A DNA stretch of 64,000 nucleotides, from assembly GCA_963576785.1 (NCBI GenBank), contig OY756142.1, positions 2,604,001-2,668,000 of the forward strand, read 5' to 3'. The notes beneath the pieces are model-generated. The model was not told where the DNA came from. It ran no database searches and saw nothing but the letters and a program-made list of their open reading frames with translations. The DNA is from Chlorophyllum brunneum (Eukaryota > Basidiomycota > Agaricomycetes > Agaricales > Agaricaceae). A program made the translations under genes and the position numbers. This document shows positions 30,740-41,335 of this stretch, one piece after another (positions within the stretch are counted from its first letter, which is position 1; each line of letters begins with the position of its first letter).

Positions 30740-32944
30740 TCATTGAGGGGGGGTAGTTTGGCTTTGACTAGCCCGGGATGATGAGGAGGCAGGTGATGGA
30801 ACTCCTTTGTTCACTTGCAGTTCAAGCGCCTTGTTTGCATGCCAGTCATGGTCGAATCGCTTCTTCCAAAACTGACATTTTCGGTCAGTAGCGAGGTGGT
30901 CCTTGCCACAATTGGAGCACGTCGCCTTGTAGGGGCATGGTTCTTCAGAGGGGGTAGCCACAATAGGCGGAGTGGCCTTATCATTGCCCTTGCAACAGTG
31001 GGTGAATGAACGGTGGTTGGCGGTGGCATGTGGCCCTTTGCAGTGTGCGCATGTGAAGAGCCTTGCTTGGCATCGGACAAGAGGGTGGCCCCATCTGCAA
31101 CACTTGGAGCAGAATGGGACTCCCGGGTTGGCTGTGGCCCTCCTGATGCGGAAAAGTCCTCTATAGATATTGAGGAACTTGTCCTCGATTTTTGCGATGT
31201 TGGTCCCCACCTTCGAGTCCCAGATTTCGAACCACACCATACAGGTGTCTAAATGTTTTGAGTTGCGTTGTACACGTGGTTGCGATGCGAATTGGATGGC
31301 ATCGGAGTGGATCAAACTCTGGATGCTAGAGACCACATCAGCCTCGGTGAGGATCTGGTCTCGGGGGGTGATGTAATTAACATCCGTGACTTTCACGAAC
31401 AACTTGGACTTGGGGAGGGAAACGTCACCCATGGTGATTCCTCCGAACTTCTCTTTGAGCCACTCCTTGACGATGTTAAGCTCCGTGGGGGTTAAGACCT
31501 CTGAGGTGTGGACCATAAGGCCTAGCTTACCCTGCGAGGCGGCGATAACCCTTGTCTTGGACTTCTCCGTGATAAGGCATGCATTGAGAGAGTCGATGAT
31601 GGCTCTGAAATTGGTGACGGTGGGACCAGTGAGCAGGGGAATGATCACTTGCTTTTGCGAGGGACCATTAAGAGTGGAGCAAACAGTACCAGCTTTCTTG
31701 GCCGGCTTCTTGTTCGTGGGGGTGGCAGAAGGTGAGTAGGTGGTGTCGTACATAGCCACTATCTTCTCGTTGGATAACTCAGGGAATTTACTAGCAAACT
31801 CTAAGAGTCTGAGAGGGTCCCGAGCATTGGTGGAGGGGGTGGCCGTAGGAGAGGCGTCTTTGCCCTTTTTAGCTGCCATTGCAGCATAGGAGGATTTTGC
31901 TCCTTCCTGGAGTGTGGTTTTTTCTCCTTTACCATTGGGCGCGGGAGCCGGAGTTTTGGTGGCCGCAGTAGTGGGGGCGGCCTTGGTAGGCGCGGTGGGG
32001 GTCATTGATTTCGGCCCGGAGGTTCCTGGAGCCAGAGTTCTTGGTTTCCTGGCCTGCTTCTTCTTACCATGAGATACGGTCTTGAACTCCACCTCAGAGA
32101 TCATTTGAATGTCATCATCGGAGATACCCAAATGAGTGACATCATTGCCACCGGTGATGCCCGGAGTGACAATGTGTTCGATGACCTCCATGTGGACATC
32201 GTCAGGTTTGCGCGTGGGGCTTTTGGAAGCCACGCGGAGGGGGTGTGCAACGTCCAGCTGAGGGGATCCCTCAGCGTGGACAGCATAATTACCAAAATTT
32301 TTCCCCAACCATCCTTGGAGATTGTTCTTACCTTTATTGACCGCTACCTTGAGCCATCCCGCCTTGCTCAAGGTTTCTGTCAATTCCATGAAAGCTCGCC
32401 CAAATGCCAGCCCTTCATCACCGCTCATATTGAAGGTGCTGCAGGCTTTCACCCACTCTGAGATCTTTCCGACCTCTTTCACAGCATCTTCATAGAAATC
32501 TTCAAGACCTTCTCCTTGGTCCTCTTGGGTTTCGTCCTCGTCTTCTTCGATTTGGACTTTCTTCTTGGGTGTGAGCTCTTCTTCAACCTGCTCAGCCCAG
32601 TTTTCTCCGGAGTAGTATTGGTCTCCACTGATTCTTGTCCATTTGGAGACCCGGTGGATGGTATGGTCTCCTTCGCCCTGGAGGGGGTTCGAGATGACCG
32701 AAGTGGGAGTGGTCGGACTACTGCTTTGGACCGAGGGGGAGATAGTGTTGCTGTAGGCTTGGTCCGTGGGTATGAACGGCCTAGTCATAGCTGGTGTCCT
32801 AGGGAACAGGACACCGGGGGGTGGCAAAGCCAGAGGGGCCGTGAAGATGGAGGGGGTTGAAACACATGTTGTGTTTCCGAAGATTTCCCCCTCGCCGTTG
32901 GGCATGGGCTCTCTAGGAGAGAGATTTGAACATAGCGCAGGCAT
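30740..32944 (-). CDS. LINE B ORF1, gag-like nucleic-acid-binding protein
   Basis: 734 aa, fully open. The N-terminal half is Pro/Ala/Thr-rich with acidic patches. Around residues 380-560 lies a conserved block shared with the other LINE ORF1 copies (LLEFASKFPELSNEKIVAMY, then MVWFEIWDSKVGTNIAKIED). A Cys/His array follows at about 590-690 (CSKCCRWGHPLVRC, CAHCKGPHATANH, CSNCGKDHLATDRKC). These CCHC-type knuckles are typical of ORF1 proteins that coat the LINE RNA. The start at 32944 is supported by alignment with 11794 in the plus-strand copy. The stop overlaps the ORF2 start as ATGA (30743-30740), suggesting stop-restart translation of ORF2. This is the only intact LINE protein in the window. 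Confidence 0.85.
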   Translation of the reverse strand: MPALCSNLSPREPMPNGEGEIFGNTTCVSTPSIFTAPLALPPPGVLFPRTPAMTRPFIPTDQAYSNTISPSVQSSSPTTPTSVISNPLQGEGDHTIHRVSKWTRISGDQYYSGENWAEQVEEELTPKKKVQIEEDEDETQEDQGEGLEDFYEDAVKEVGKISEWVKACSTFNMSGDEGLAFGRAFMELTETLSKAGWLKVAVNKGKNNLQGWLGKNFGNYAVHAEGSPQLDVAHPLRVASKSPTRKPDDVHMEVIEHIVTPGITGGNDVTHLGISDDDIQMISEVEFKTVSHGKKKQARKPRTLAPGTSGPKSMTPTAPTKAAPTTAATKTPAPAPNGKGEKTTLQEGAKSSYAAMAAKKGKDASPTATPSTNARDPLRLLEFASKFPELSNEKIVAMYDTTYSPSATPTNKKPAKKAGTVCSTLNGPSQKQVIIPLLTGPTVTNFRAIIDSLNACLITEKSKTRVIAASQGKLGLMVHTSEVLTPTELNIVKEWLKEKFGGITMGDVSLPKSKLFVKVTDVNYITPRDQILTEADVVSSIQSLIHSDAIQFASQPRVQRNSKHLDTCMVWFEIWDSKVGTNIAKIEDKFLNIYRGLFRIRRATANPGVPFCSKCCRWGHPLVRCQARLFTCAHCKGPHATANHRSFTHCCKGNDKATPPIVATPSEEPCPYKATCSNCGKDHLATDRKCQFWKKRFDHDWHANKALELQVNKGVPSPASSSSRASQSQTTPPQ

Positions 32945-33027
32945 TGTGTATCCTAGTACTATAGACTAATACCATGTAATCAACTTTTTGAAAATCGATA
33001 GTGGTGGTACAAGTCAAAGAAGGGATG

Positions 33028-33035
33028 ACAGAAAC
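33028..33035. repeat. Target-site duplication of LINE B (right)
   Basis: ACAGAAAC, identical to 19703-19710, directly beyond the LINE B 5' end. Confidence 0.75.
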
Positions 33036-34250
33036 TCTTCTTGGGCAATTAAGAAGGCTATTTCCATAGAAAATCAATGCTTAAGCTTTGACTTCCTAAT
33101 ACAGTCAGCTATTTATACTAACTACTTTTTTTTTTTTTTCTATAAATACTACAGAGTATAGATGGCAAGGCTAAAACAAGTTTCACAATGTGAAACTGAT
33201 AGATATGAAACACAAGATGAAATACTACTAAAGATAGCAATAAAACTGATAGATATGCAACAGCTAAGTAAAGAATAGAGTGAACTGATAGAGGTGCAAC
33301 AGATAAGTACTTACTCATCCTCAGAAATCTCAGATCCAGATGAGAATAACAAATAATCATCAGAGCAGCTGTTAGTCACAAGATGTGTAGGACAAGATAG
33401 TAGATATTGACAATAGTAATAATAGTAGGGACAGAAGAACTATATCTATCAGATGATCAAAGTATAAGAATAGTAATTATGTCAATGTAATTTGTTCTTT
33501 AGAAAGATAGGATTCTGGTGACTTGATGAAGGCTTGAGTAGACTGTAATAGTAGATGAGAAGAGTTGTTACTATCACTACTTGGTACAGCAGGTTTGTTA
33601 TCAATTGGTAAATCCTCTAGATGCATTTTTATAAAGTAGATCCCATCACTGATTTGTTGATGGATAAGCACTTCAAGTACAGGGCTGCAGGTGTACATGT
33701 ATGGGTAGATATACTGTATTATAATGTCTCTTCAGTGGTAGGTTGTGTCTTCCAGCCATTATTCTAAGTGCTGTACATATTGTTCTTGATGGTGCATAGG
33801 TATAGTCCATCAGTGTTGTATATGTGAAGGTAGGGCACATATTTCCAAGCAAGATGAAGCAATGAATTGATGACAATATCATTAGAGTATGGTAGTGGCA
33901 CAAGTAATATCTTTTTGGGGAATCTATCATATTCCCTGATGTAGGTTCTGGACTTGGACATAACAATTTTCACCTTCAACATTAGTATATAGGACCCATA
34001 TATCTTACAGTAGTCTTTAGTCTTTCAGACAATTCCTACTTTTCAGCTAAAACATTTACTTTGACTTATCTCCCTGCTCTAGGATCAATCACTGTGAGTC
34101 CTAATTATACCACTGTGTGAACAGTATCTATGCTCAGTAGTACTATCATTCTCAACAACTCATGTCCAGTAGTTACTTTGTTCTTAGGAATATATTCAGA
34201 CATATTGCTATCATTATACTGAGTTACTTTGTTCTTTACTTTGTTGTAGA
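33036..34250. other. AT-rich relic DNA, no gene recognised (right half)
   Basis: Continuation of the AT-rich relic at 17680-19702. It contains a T tract (33125-33139), two GA-rich repeats of CTGATAGATATG near 33195 and 33245, and minus-strand ORFs of at most about 97 codons (for example 33673-33966) that I cannot assign. It has the look of an old mutated transposon. The gene-dense region begins just beyond. Confidence 0.45.
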
Positions 34251-34449
34251 ATAAAATAGACCATTTGACATATTGAGAGACCTGTGATATCTTGAGAGCA
34301 ATGGCTTTGCCACAGTAGCACTCAAGACAACAAACAATCCAGATGGAAAGCCAACAATGTTACTGTCGAACCTGTATCCACGTGACTGAATACACGCATG
34401 TGACCAGTGTGAACCTAGACACAGCCACAGCACTCCGATCCCTACTTCC

Positions 34450-34868
34450 ATGTACCCCTCTCTGTGTAGATATGCAGCACGGCCTCATCAGCCCTTGATT
34501 CGTTTTATCGGCAGACGACAGTGGCCCTCGTGTAAGCATAATCACATCTGCTTGTATTGGCGTCGTCTCAGTGGTCCATCCAGCGGCTGGCACTCCTCAC
34601 CCCCACCCTGCCGCGTCTGCGGAGTTTCGGGACCATTTTACAGAATTTCTGAAAAAACGACAGTCATCCGCTCCGACATCTGCTACTGCCCCACGATCAT
34701 ACAGTCAGTACTGGGAAGCCCCTTCAAAGTTCTGGAAACCGAGGGTACGAGAACTTGAGGAGGTAGAGATGGAAGCTATCATGGTGCGTTCTCGTCCGGT
34801 ATATAGGTACAGAACTTTACTGAACTACTTTACAGAGTGGAGGTGCCTCGTCCTATAACAGAAACTAG
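34450..34868 (+). CDS. KGD4: KGD4 / YMR31 family, alpha-ketoglutarate dehydrogenase subunit 4 (mitochondrial)
   Basis: Three exons (34450-34531, 34572-34783, 34836-34868) give 108 aa. Family marks are the N-terminal PLIRFIGRRQWPS, HPHPAASAEFRDHF in the middle, YWEAPSKFWKPR, and the short C-terminal MEAIMSGGAS tail. Yeast Kgd4/Ymr31 and animal MRPS36 are small mitochondrial proteins that recruit the E3 component (dihydrolipoamide dehydrogenase) to the 2-oxoglutarate dehydrogenase complex of the TCA cycle. The first intron is only 40 nt. The basic N-terminus (MYPSLCRYAARPHQ) fits a mitochondrial targeting signal. The last splice acceptor is slightly uncertain: CAG at 34835 gives the family SGGAS ending. 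The gene converges on the proteasome gene 65 bp away. It is the first host gene after the transposon-rich region. Confidence 0.82.
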
Positions 34869-34933
34869 TGCAAGGCCACACTCATTCATCGCTCTCCTTG
34901 TAGAACGGAGATAATAGACAATCGCATTCCCCT

Positions 34934-36028
34934 TCAATCCTTCTCTGCGTAAGCCAGAAGGTGCTGCTCAATCTCGGCTTCGCCCATAACTCGCCACTTC
35001 CCTCTAGTCTTAGCATCCTCCTCTGCACTGTCCGAGACGATACCAATTTCGATTTCGCCAGGTTTATAGTCTGTGGCGTGAACCGTCGACATAATTTCAA
35101 CAGCCATCTGCGTTCGCTTCAGAACAACAGCTGACAAGGTAGTATAGCCTACTCACTTCTATAACCTCGTTGCGGCTCAGAGTCTTTCCTGCTTTTGCCG
35201 GTTCATCCGCACCCCCACCCGAGTCCAACTTTTTCCATTTCTTCTCAAGTTGGTTCATGGCCTCTTGCTGTTTTTGTCCTGCAGACGTCGCATGATAACC
35301 AACAAAGTAGCCTGCTGGGTCGAGCCTAAAACACTGGGGGCCGGATTCAGAATCAATTCCGATGAGGATCATGGCTACAGGAGCAAATTAACAGATAATT
35401 TGCGGGGTATGATGACTCCTTACAGATTCCCAATGGTCGCATGGCAGCTCTTTGAGTGTATACTTGGTTAATATTAGCAATTCTGCGGGCAAGGGCATCT
35501 GGTGTAATTTCGTAACCGAATTTGTACCGGAAGTCTGCAGCTTCTGCACGAGCACGAGCGACCTGAGCATGCGCATCAGCTATGTTTCCTGGTTAGTCCT
35601 TTAACAGAGAGGCTCTGAAAACTTGCAGACCTATAAGTCCTGTCATTACGCAGCCGATGTATGGCGTGATGCTAAAGAGATGAGTCACAGTTGACGCGTC
35701 CAAGAGCTTGTCCTAGGGCACAGGAAGTGAGCGGGGTATATGGTGTCAGGAAGAAAATGCGCACTGGAACTTTCCGTTGTGTGATGACTACTGCCGTGTC
35801 CTTTCCTCTTATTGCAATTGCGGTGTGTCCTGAGCCCGAAATGGCCTTGAAGGCATATTCTGTTGGGTGATCATTGATTAGGTGGCCCCCGAGGACGACT
35901 GACGCACTCGCCGACTTGGTACAAACGACCCTCTGGAGAAAAAACCGTAAGATATCTGGAGGAGTAATGAGACTTGTGGTAGTGGATGATATAAAAGCTG
36001 CGTGCCTGTCGTAGGATGTTCTGGACAT
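34934..36028 (-). CDS. SCL1: 20S proteasome subunit alpha-1 (Scl1/PSMA6 type)
   Basis: Seven exons join to a 263-aa protein, normal for the family. It opens [20 protein letters not shown], followed by QVEYAFKA, the alpha-subunit N-terminal signature that gates the 20S core. The body includes [38 protein letters not shown] and [18 protein letters not shown]. Alpha subunits form the outer rings of the proteasome and have no catalytic Thr, as here. Two introns appear to start with GC instead of GT: 36005-35956 (GCACGC...CCAG) and 35911-35860 (GCGAGT...ACAG). Both splice choices are fixed by the conserved YDRYLT and QVEYAF sequences. The start codon lies 115 bp from that of the divergent RPC1 gene. 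Confidence 0.93.
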
Positions 36029-36143
36029 GGTGGGCGATAAGTTGGAAGAGGCTAATGGCCTTGGACGCGCAAGTCGTCACGCGATCGCGTTACGCTACGT
36101 CACAAACTTGCCGATATGATTCGTCTATTTCTTGACCCCACCC
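36029..36143. promoter_or_regulatory. Putative bidirectional promoter, PSMA6/RPC1
   Basis: Only 115 bp separate two divergent start codons, so both genes must share this interval for initiation. No clear TATA box is visible. It contains CpG-rich blocks (CACGCGATCGCG near 36076). Confidence 0.6.
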
Positions 36144-39100
36144 ATGAAGGAGGCGGTTTCGCACAAAAGCCCAAAAGCCATGTCAGTATCCAAAGCCTGT
36201 CTCGCAATGCGGCTTACCTTCCTCTAGAAAGAAACTCCAGTTCAGCCTCCTCAATGCCCAAGATACTGTCAAGATCTCTGAGTTTGAAATCACACACCGC
36301 GACCTCTATACCCCCGCCGATAGACTCCCCGTCCAGAATGGTGTCCTAGATCGGCGCTTGGTATGTGACGCACATCCCGCGTAAAAGAATTCCGTATTCA
36401 CACTGACCAGGGGACAACAGACAAAAACGTATTCTGCGAGACTTGTGGCCAATCGTATGTAAACTGTGTAGGACATTACGCCTACATCAAGCTCGTGGTC
36501 CCAGTTTTTCACATCGGTTACTTCAAACATACCATCTCAATTCTTCAGGCGATATGCAAAGTAAGTGAGTCTCCACCAACTTCTTCCCTGCCCTTCATTT
36601 CCGCTCCAGACTTGCGCAAGGGTCCTCCTAGAAGAGCCGGATAGACGAACCTTCATCAAAAGGTTTCGGCGATCAAATCTCGAGAACATTCACCGTCAGG
36701 CTCTCTCAAAATCTGTCAATACCATGGCCCGCAAGGTTGTGTATTGCCCCTATTGTTCAGCAATAAATGGTTCCGTCAAGAAGGCTGGAGCGTTGAAGAT
36801 CATTCATGATAAATTTCGTGCCAAGAAAACAGCAGAAGAGATGGAGAAATGGAAGAAGACGTTTATACCGGCGATTGAAGCACAGAAGGAACTGTCTATG
36901 TACATAAACAAAGCTGTCCACGAAGAACTCAACCCCCTCAAAGTTCTCGACCTGTTCCGACGTATCTCCGACGAGGTGAGCCTCTCACTACCACAAAATT
37001 ACAGACATTTCATAATGAGCTCAGGATTGCGAGCTCCTTGGCTTGCAACCAGCGTGGGGTCGACCTGAGGAGTTCATTTGGCAGTATTTGTCCGTACCAC
37101 CCGTCTGCATTCGACCTTCAGTAGCGCAAGATGGTGCTTCGAATGAGGACGATCTAACTGTTAAACTGACGGAAATCGTGTTCACGAATGCTCTCATAAA
37201 ACAAGGACTCGCGCGAGGTTCACCGACTCCCCAGTTCATGGTAAGTTTGCTTATTATCGCGTACGGCGCTTGATGGATGAGCTTTCATACCTGATAGGAA
37301 CAATGGGAATTCCTTCAGCTCTCAGTAGCGATGTATGTCAATTCCGAGCTGCCGGGTGTGCCATCACAACCAGGCCAGAAACCTATTCGTGGTTTTGTCC
37401 AACGGCTTAAAGGAAAACAGGGTCGGTTCAGAGGTAACCTATCTGGTAAACGTGTCGATTTTTCCGGAAGAACGGTCATTTCCCCAGATCCCAACCTCCG
37501 CATTGATGAAGTGGCAGTACCAGAGAGAGTAGCCAAAATCCTCACCTACCCCGAACGAGCCACGCCACACAACATTGAAATGTTACGAAAGGCGGTGAGG
37601 AATGGTCCGGACATCCATCCTGGTGCAAACTATGTCAGCCGTGCAGATACAAAGAAATTCCTTAAGTTCGCCAACCGAAATTCTATTGCGGATGGACTCG
37701 CAGTTGGAGACATGGTTGAACGTCACGTAATTGATGGTGACATCGTCCTATTCAACCGACAACCGAGTTTGCACAAGGTTCGTGCATTTACTCTCTATCC
37801 CAGCTGTACGTCAGTAACTTTCCATTCTATAGCTTTCTATTATGTGCCATCGGGTACGAAACCCTGCACTGTATAACTACTTTCTCTCTCCCCCTGATGA
37901 TTTTCCTCTAGGCTAAAGTGAGACCGTGGCGAACGTTCAGGCTCAATGAGTGCGTTTGTGGGCCGTATAATGCTGACTTTGATGGAGATGAGATGAACCT
38001 CCGTATGTAGTCAGTCAAATGTCGATCCTAGGCACGTGGATGACGAATATCTCCAATAGATGTTCCTCAAACAGAAGAGGCGAGGACAGAGGCACTCGAA
38101 CTTATGAGTGTCAAACACAATCTGGTAACGCCACGAAACGGCGATCCTGTCATCGCAGCCATCCAAGATTTCATCACGGCATCCTATCTACTTTCCCGCA
38201 GGGACACATTCTTGAATAGACGGCAGTTCACTCAGATCTGCTGTTATCTTGGAGACGCAAGCTTGCACATTGACATACCTCCACCAGCGATATGGAAGCC
38301 CGCTAGACTATGGACGGGTAAGCAGATTTTCAGTGTCCTGATGCGCCCCAACAAGAATTCGAACATCCTGGTCAACGTGGAGTCCAAGTGCAACAAATGG
38401 GAAGAAGCCAAACCAGAAAACTACCCCAAACGAATGATCCCAGCAAATGATCTTTCTCCCAATGATGGATGGCTAGTGGTTGTCAACAGCGAGGTCATGT
38501 GTGGTGTCATGGACAAGGCAACTGTCGGCAGCGGCAAGAAGAAATCCATATTCGGTGTCATTCTCCGCGATTATGGTCCACACGAAGCCGCCGCTGCCAT
38601 GAATCGACTCGCTAAGCTTTGCGCTCGTTACTTGGGTATGTTTATACCTGTTCGAGATATGTATCAACTGAACTGAGTTTCCCTATACCAGCGAATTACG
38701 GATTCTCCCTTGGGATCAATGATGTTATACCGGGACCAGAGCTGAAAGCCAGGAAAGAGTCCTTGGTTGAAAAGGCTTACGCCGATTGTCAGGATTTGAT
38801 TGCACTCGCTAAAAAAGGCAAGCTGGAAAATAAACCCGGCTGTAACCAAGAACAGACCCTTGAAGCCCTTATATCTTCCGTATTGTCGAAAGTGCGCGAA
38901 GCTGTCGGCCAAATATGCATGAAGGAGCTGAGCCACCACAATGCGCCTCTCATTATGGCGACTTGTGGTTCAAAAGGTATGTACCCCGTGTCATGCCCCC
39001 ATAATACTACTTAGTTCTCCGTAGGTTCAGTCATCAATGTCTCACAAATGGTCGCCTGCGTGGGACAACAGATTATTGCTGGACATCGCGTTCCGGACGG

Positions 39101-41335
39101 TTTCCAGGATCGGTCGCTCCCTCATTTTCCAAAGAAGTCAAAAGAGCCCCCCTCCAAAGGTTTCGTCCGCAACAGCTTTTATTCTGGCTTGGTCGCTACC
39201 GAATTTCTGTTTCACGCTATTTCGGGTCGTGAGGGTCTAGTGGACACCGCCGTAAAGACAGCCGAAACCGGCTACATGCAACGCCGCTTAATGAAGGCTC
39301 TGGAAGATTTGACAACCCAGTACGACCTTTCTGTTCGAAACTCGACTGGAGGTGTTGTGCAGTTCCGCTATGGAGACGATGGTTTAGACCCGGCTTGCTT
39401 AGAGGGAGATGCACAACCTATCGACCTTGATAGGACCTGGATGCATGTTTCCGTAAGTATTTTCTTATCGTACTTGACTTGGTTGGTGTAACTGTTTCCA
39501 ATAGGCATCTACGTGTCGTGCTGGGTGCGGTCTATTGCCTTTCGAAATCCTTGAAATGACTGACAAAGAACTCGCAACTCCTCGTTTCACAAATGAGTGT
39601 ACCCAAGCATACTTAGATGCTCTCCGCAATTTCATCCAGGACAGTGTCACGCGCAAAGTCGCTGAAAACAGGAAGAGCCGTGGTATGTTCGAGGCGTTGG
39701 AGCGTGAAGACGAGTGGGATGCGAGCACTGACCTGTCAATGGGCGCCACCGGTAGGCTACGAGTTTCGAAGAAACTTCCTATCTCTTATGTTGTTACTAG
39801 ATGCCGACCTCATGATCGTCGACAATAAAGCCAAGGTGACAGAAGCCCAACTCCGCAGATTCCTTCATGTCTGCTGGGTCAAGTACGTGAAGGCACGTAT
39901 AGAACCAGGTATGTCATGTTCATGGCTCCTGCAGCAGCATCCTGACGGAAAGTTCCCAGGTTCCACCGTAGGCGCTGTAGGTGCCCAGTCGATCGGTGAA
40001 CCAGGCACCCAAATGACTTTGAAAACATTCCACTTTGCTGGAGTTGCGTCAATGAACGTGACCTTGGGGGTGCCGCGTATCAAGGAAATCATCAATGCCG
40101 CCAAAGCGATCAGTACACCAATTATCAGCTGTAAACTTGTAACGCGCAATAGTGAAGCCTCTGCGCGCATTGTCAAAGGTCGCCTAGAAAAAACATTGCT
40201 GGGAGACGTACGTTCTGTATCTTGTTGTGTATTCCTTTAAATGATATCTTCTATCAGGTTGCAAGTGTTCTTGAAGAAGCTTGGGCTCCCGAATATGCCT
40301 ATATCGGCATCATCGTCGACACCAATGCGATAAGGAAACTTCAGGCATGCCTAAAAGTCTCATGATGAAACAAATCCTGATGAGGTATTTAGCTTGAGCT
40401 GACGCTTGACGACATCAAATGGGCTATCGTGAACGCAAAGAAATTGAAGATCAAACAAGAGGTAAGACGAACCCTAAAATACAAAAATACGTTCATCTTG
40501 TGACAAGCACTGCAGTCGATAACCGTAATCCCACACAAACAACGTCTTCGTATCTATGTCGACGGCCAAGACAAGTATTATCGACTCCGTGAATTGAAGC
40601 GTGGCCTCCCAGACATCGTCGTCAAAGGTGTTCCAACCATTTCACGCGCAATCATCAATATCAAGGACCAGGATGACGTTAAAGGTAAAAAGGGGGACAA
40701 GGAACTGCTAGTCGAGGGATACGGTTTGCAGAGATGCATGATCACAGAAGGTTCGTGGGCACTTCGAGATATTCCTCATCACCTCACTGTTTTATCATTT
40801 CTAGGCGTCGTCGGAGAATATACTACGTCAAATCATGTCATTGAAGTTGCTCAAGTCCTAGGAATTGAAGCAGCACGAAGGACAATCATCAACGAAATCC
40901 AGTACACCATGAAGTCGCATGATATGATTATCGACCCGCGGCACGTCATGCTTCTGGGGGATGTGATGACGTATAAGGCGAGAGATCTTCTCACTAGTAT
41001 TTTCAGTGTCTAACTTTGGGAAACCCAGGGTGAAGTCCTTGGAATTACGCGGTTCGGTGTCGCCAAAATGAAGGACAGCGTGCTGATGTTGGCATCATTC
41101 GAGAAGACAACGGATCACCTTTTTGATGCATCTGCATATGGTAAGAATGACAACATCTCAGGCGTTTCTGAAAGTATCATCATGGGCAACCCCGCAGCGA
41201 TGTGTGGGACGTCAATGTGAGATCTACCTTCGTTTCAGATAGCGCGTGCGTTGACGCCCTTCTAGGCCCACACTCATTGGACCATCACCTTTTCTGAAAA
41301 AGCCTCGTAAACTATTGTTTGAGGGTGCACTGTGA
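36144..41335 (+). CDS. RPO31: RNA polymerase III largest subunit (RPC1/Rpc160)
   Basis: About 1,400 aa in roughly 20 exons. The start at 36144 ([13 protein letters not shown], then [16 protein letters not shown]) matches the yeast Rpo31 N-terminus. Recognisable parts: a zinc site ([14 protein letters not shown]), [44 protein letters not shown], the catalytic Mg-binding [11 protein letters not shown] (near 37970-38000), and GFSLGINDV (funnel). Also visible are VRNSFYSGL with [12 protein letters not shown] (bridge helix side), [20 protein letters not shown] and PRIKEIINA (trigger loop region), and the C-terminal [13 protein letters not shown]1 forms the active centre of Pol III, which makes tRNA, 5S rRNA and U6. 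A 21-nt microexon (37833-37853) is needed to complete [21 protein letters not shown]. Introns 40345-40392 and 40978-41028 look GC-AG; the first has a weak GT alternative 12 nt downstream. Confidence 0.95.

Larger units (their letters stand above)
20183..30743 (-). pseudogene. LINE B ORF2 (endonuclease - RT - RNase H), broken and interrupted
   Basis: ORF2 starts at 30743 (MNNVPDEQDRPPRSLLNE), overlapping the ORF1 stop by ATGA. The endonuclease shows LLIQEPPW near 30600, GGDINIRSEFWDP near 30190 and the catalytic NSDHAPLL near 29950. RT motifs follow: LAFDVAQFF near 28880 and the catalytic FVDD near 28590. The gypsy element sits inside RT (21900-28405). RT resumes at 21890, then an RNase H (IGTDSSVHPN, MSTDTELVVQ, FTDSIMASRLL; about 21150-20880) and the Cys/His tail (CHHCNSQ...HILFCC, 20420-20360). 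Stops and frame changes near 30453, 30370, 29470, 29040 and 20820 break it. Confidence 0.8.
19711..33027 (-). mobile_element. LINE B, full-length non-LTR retrotransposon, split by a gypsy insertion
   Basis: Without the gypsy insert the element is about 6.8 kb. Read on the minus strand it has: a 5' UTR (33027-32945), ORF1 (32944-30740), and ORF2 with endonuclease, RT, RNase H and C-terminal zinc-binding segment (30743 to about 20183). A 3' UTR and a tail of about 29 T (19711-19739 on the plus strand) follow. The element is flanked by an 8-bp duplication, which supports a complete target-primed insertion. ORF1 is intact, but ORF2 has several frame breaks, so this copy is probably dead in cis. 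The RT is cut at 21899/28406 by the gypsy element. Confidence 0.85.

Noticed and set aside
40345..40392. GT donor at 40357 in RPC1 instead of the GC donor at 40345
   Set aside because: It would insert four residues into a conserved LQLELT stretch and use a poor donor in a 36-nt intron; kept only as an alternative.
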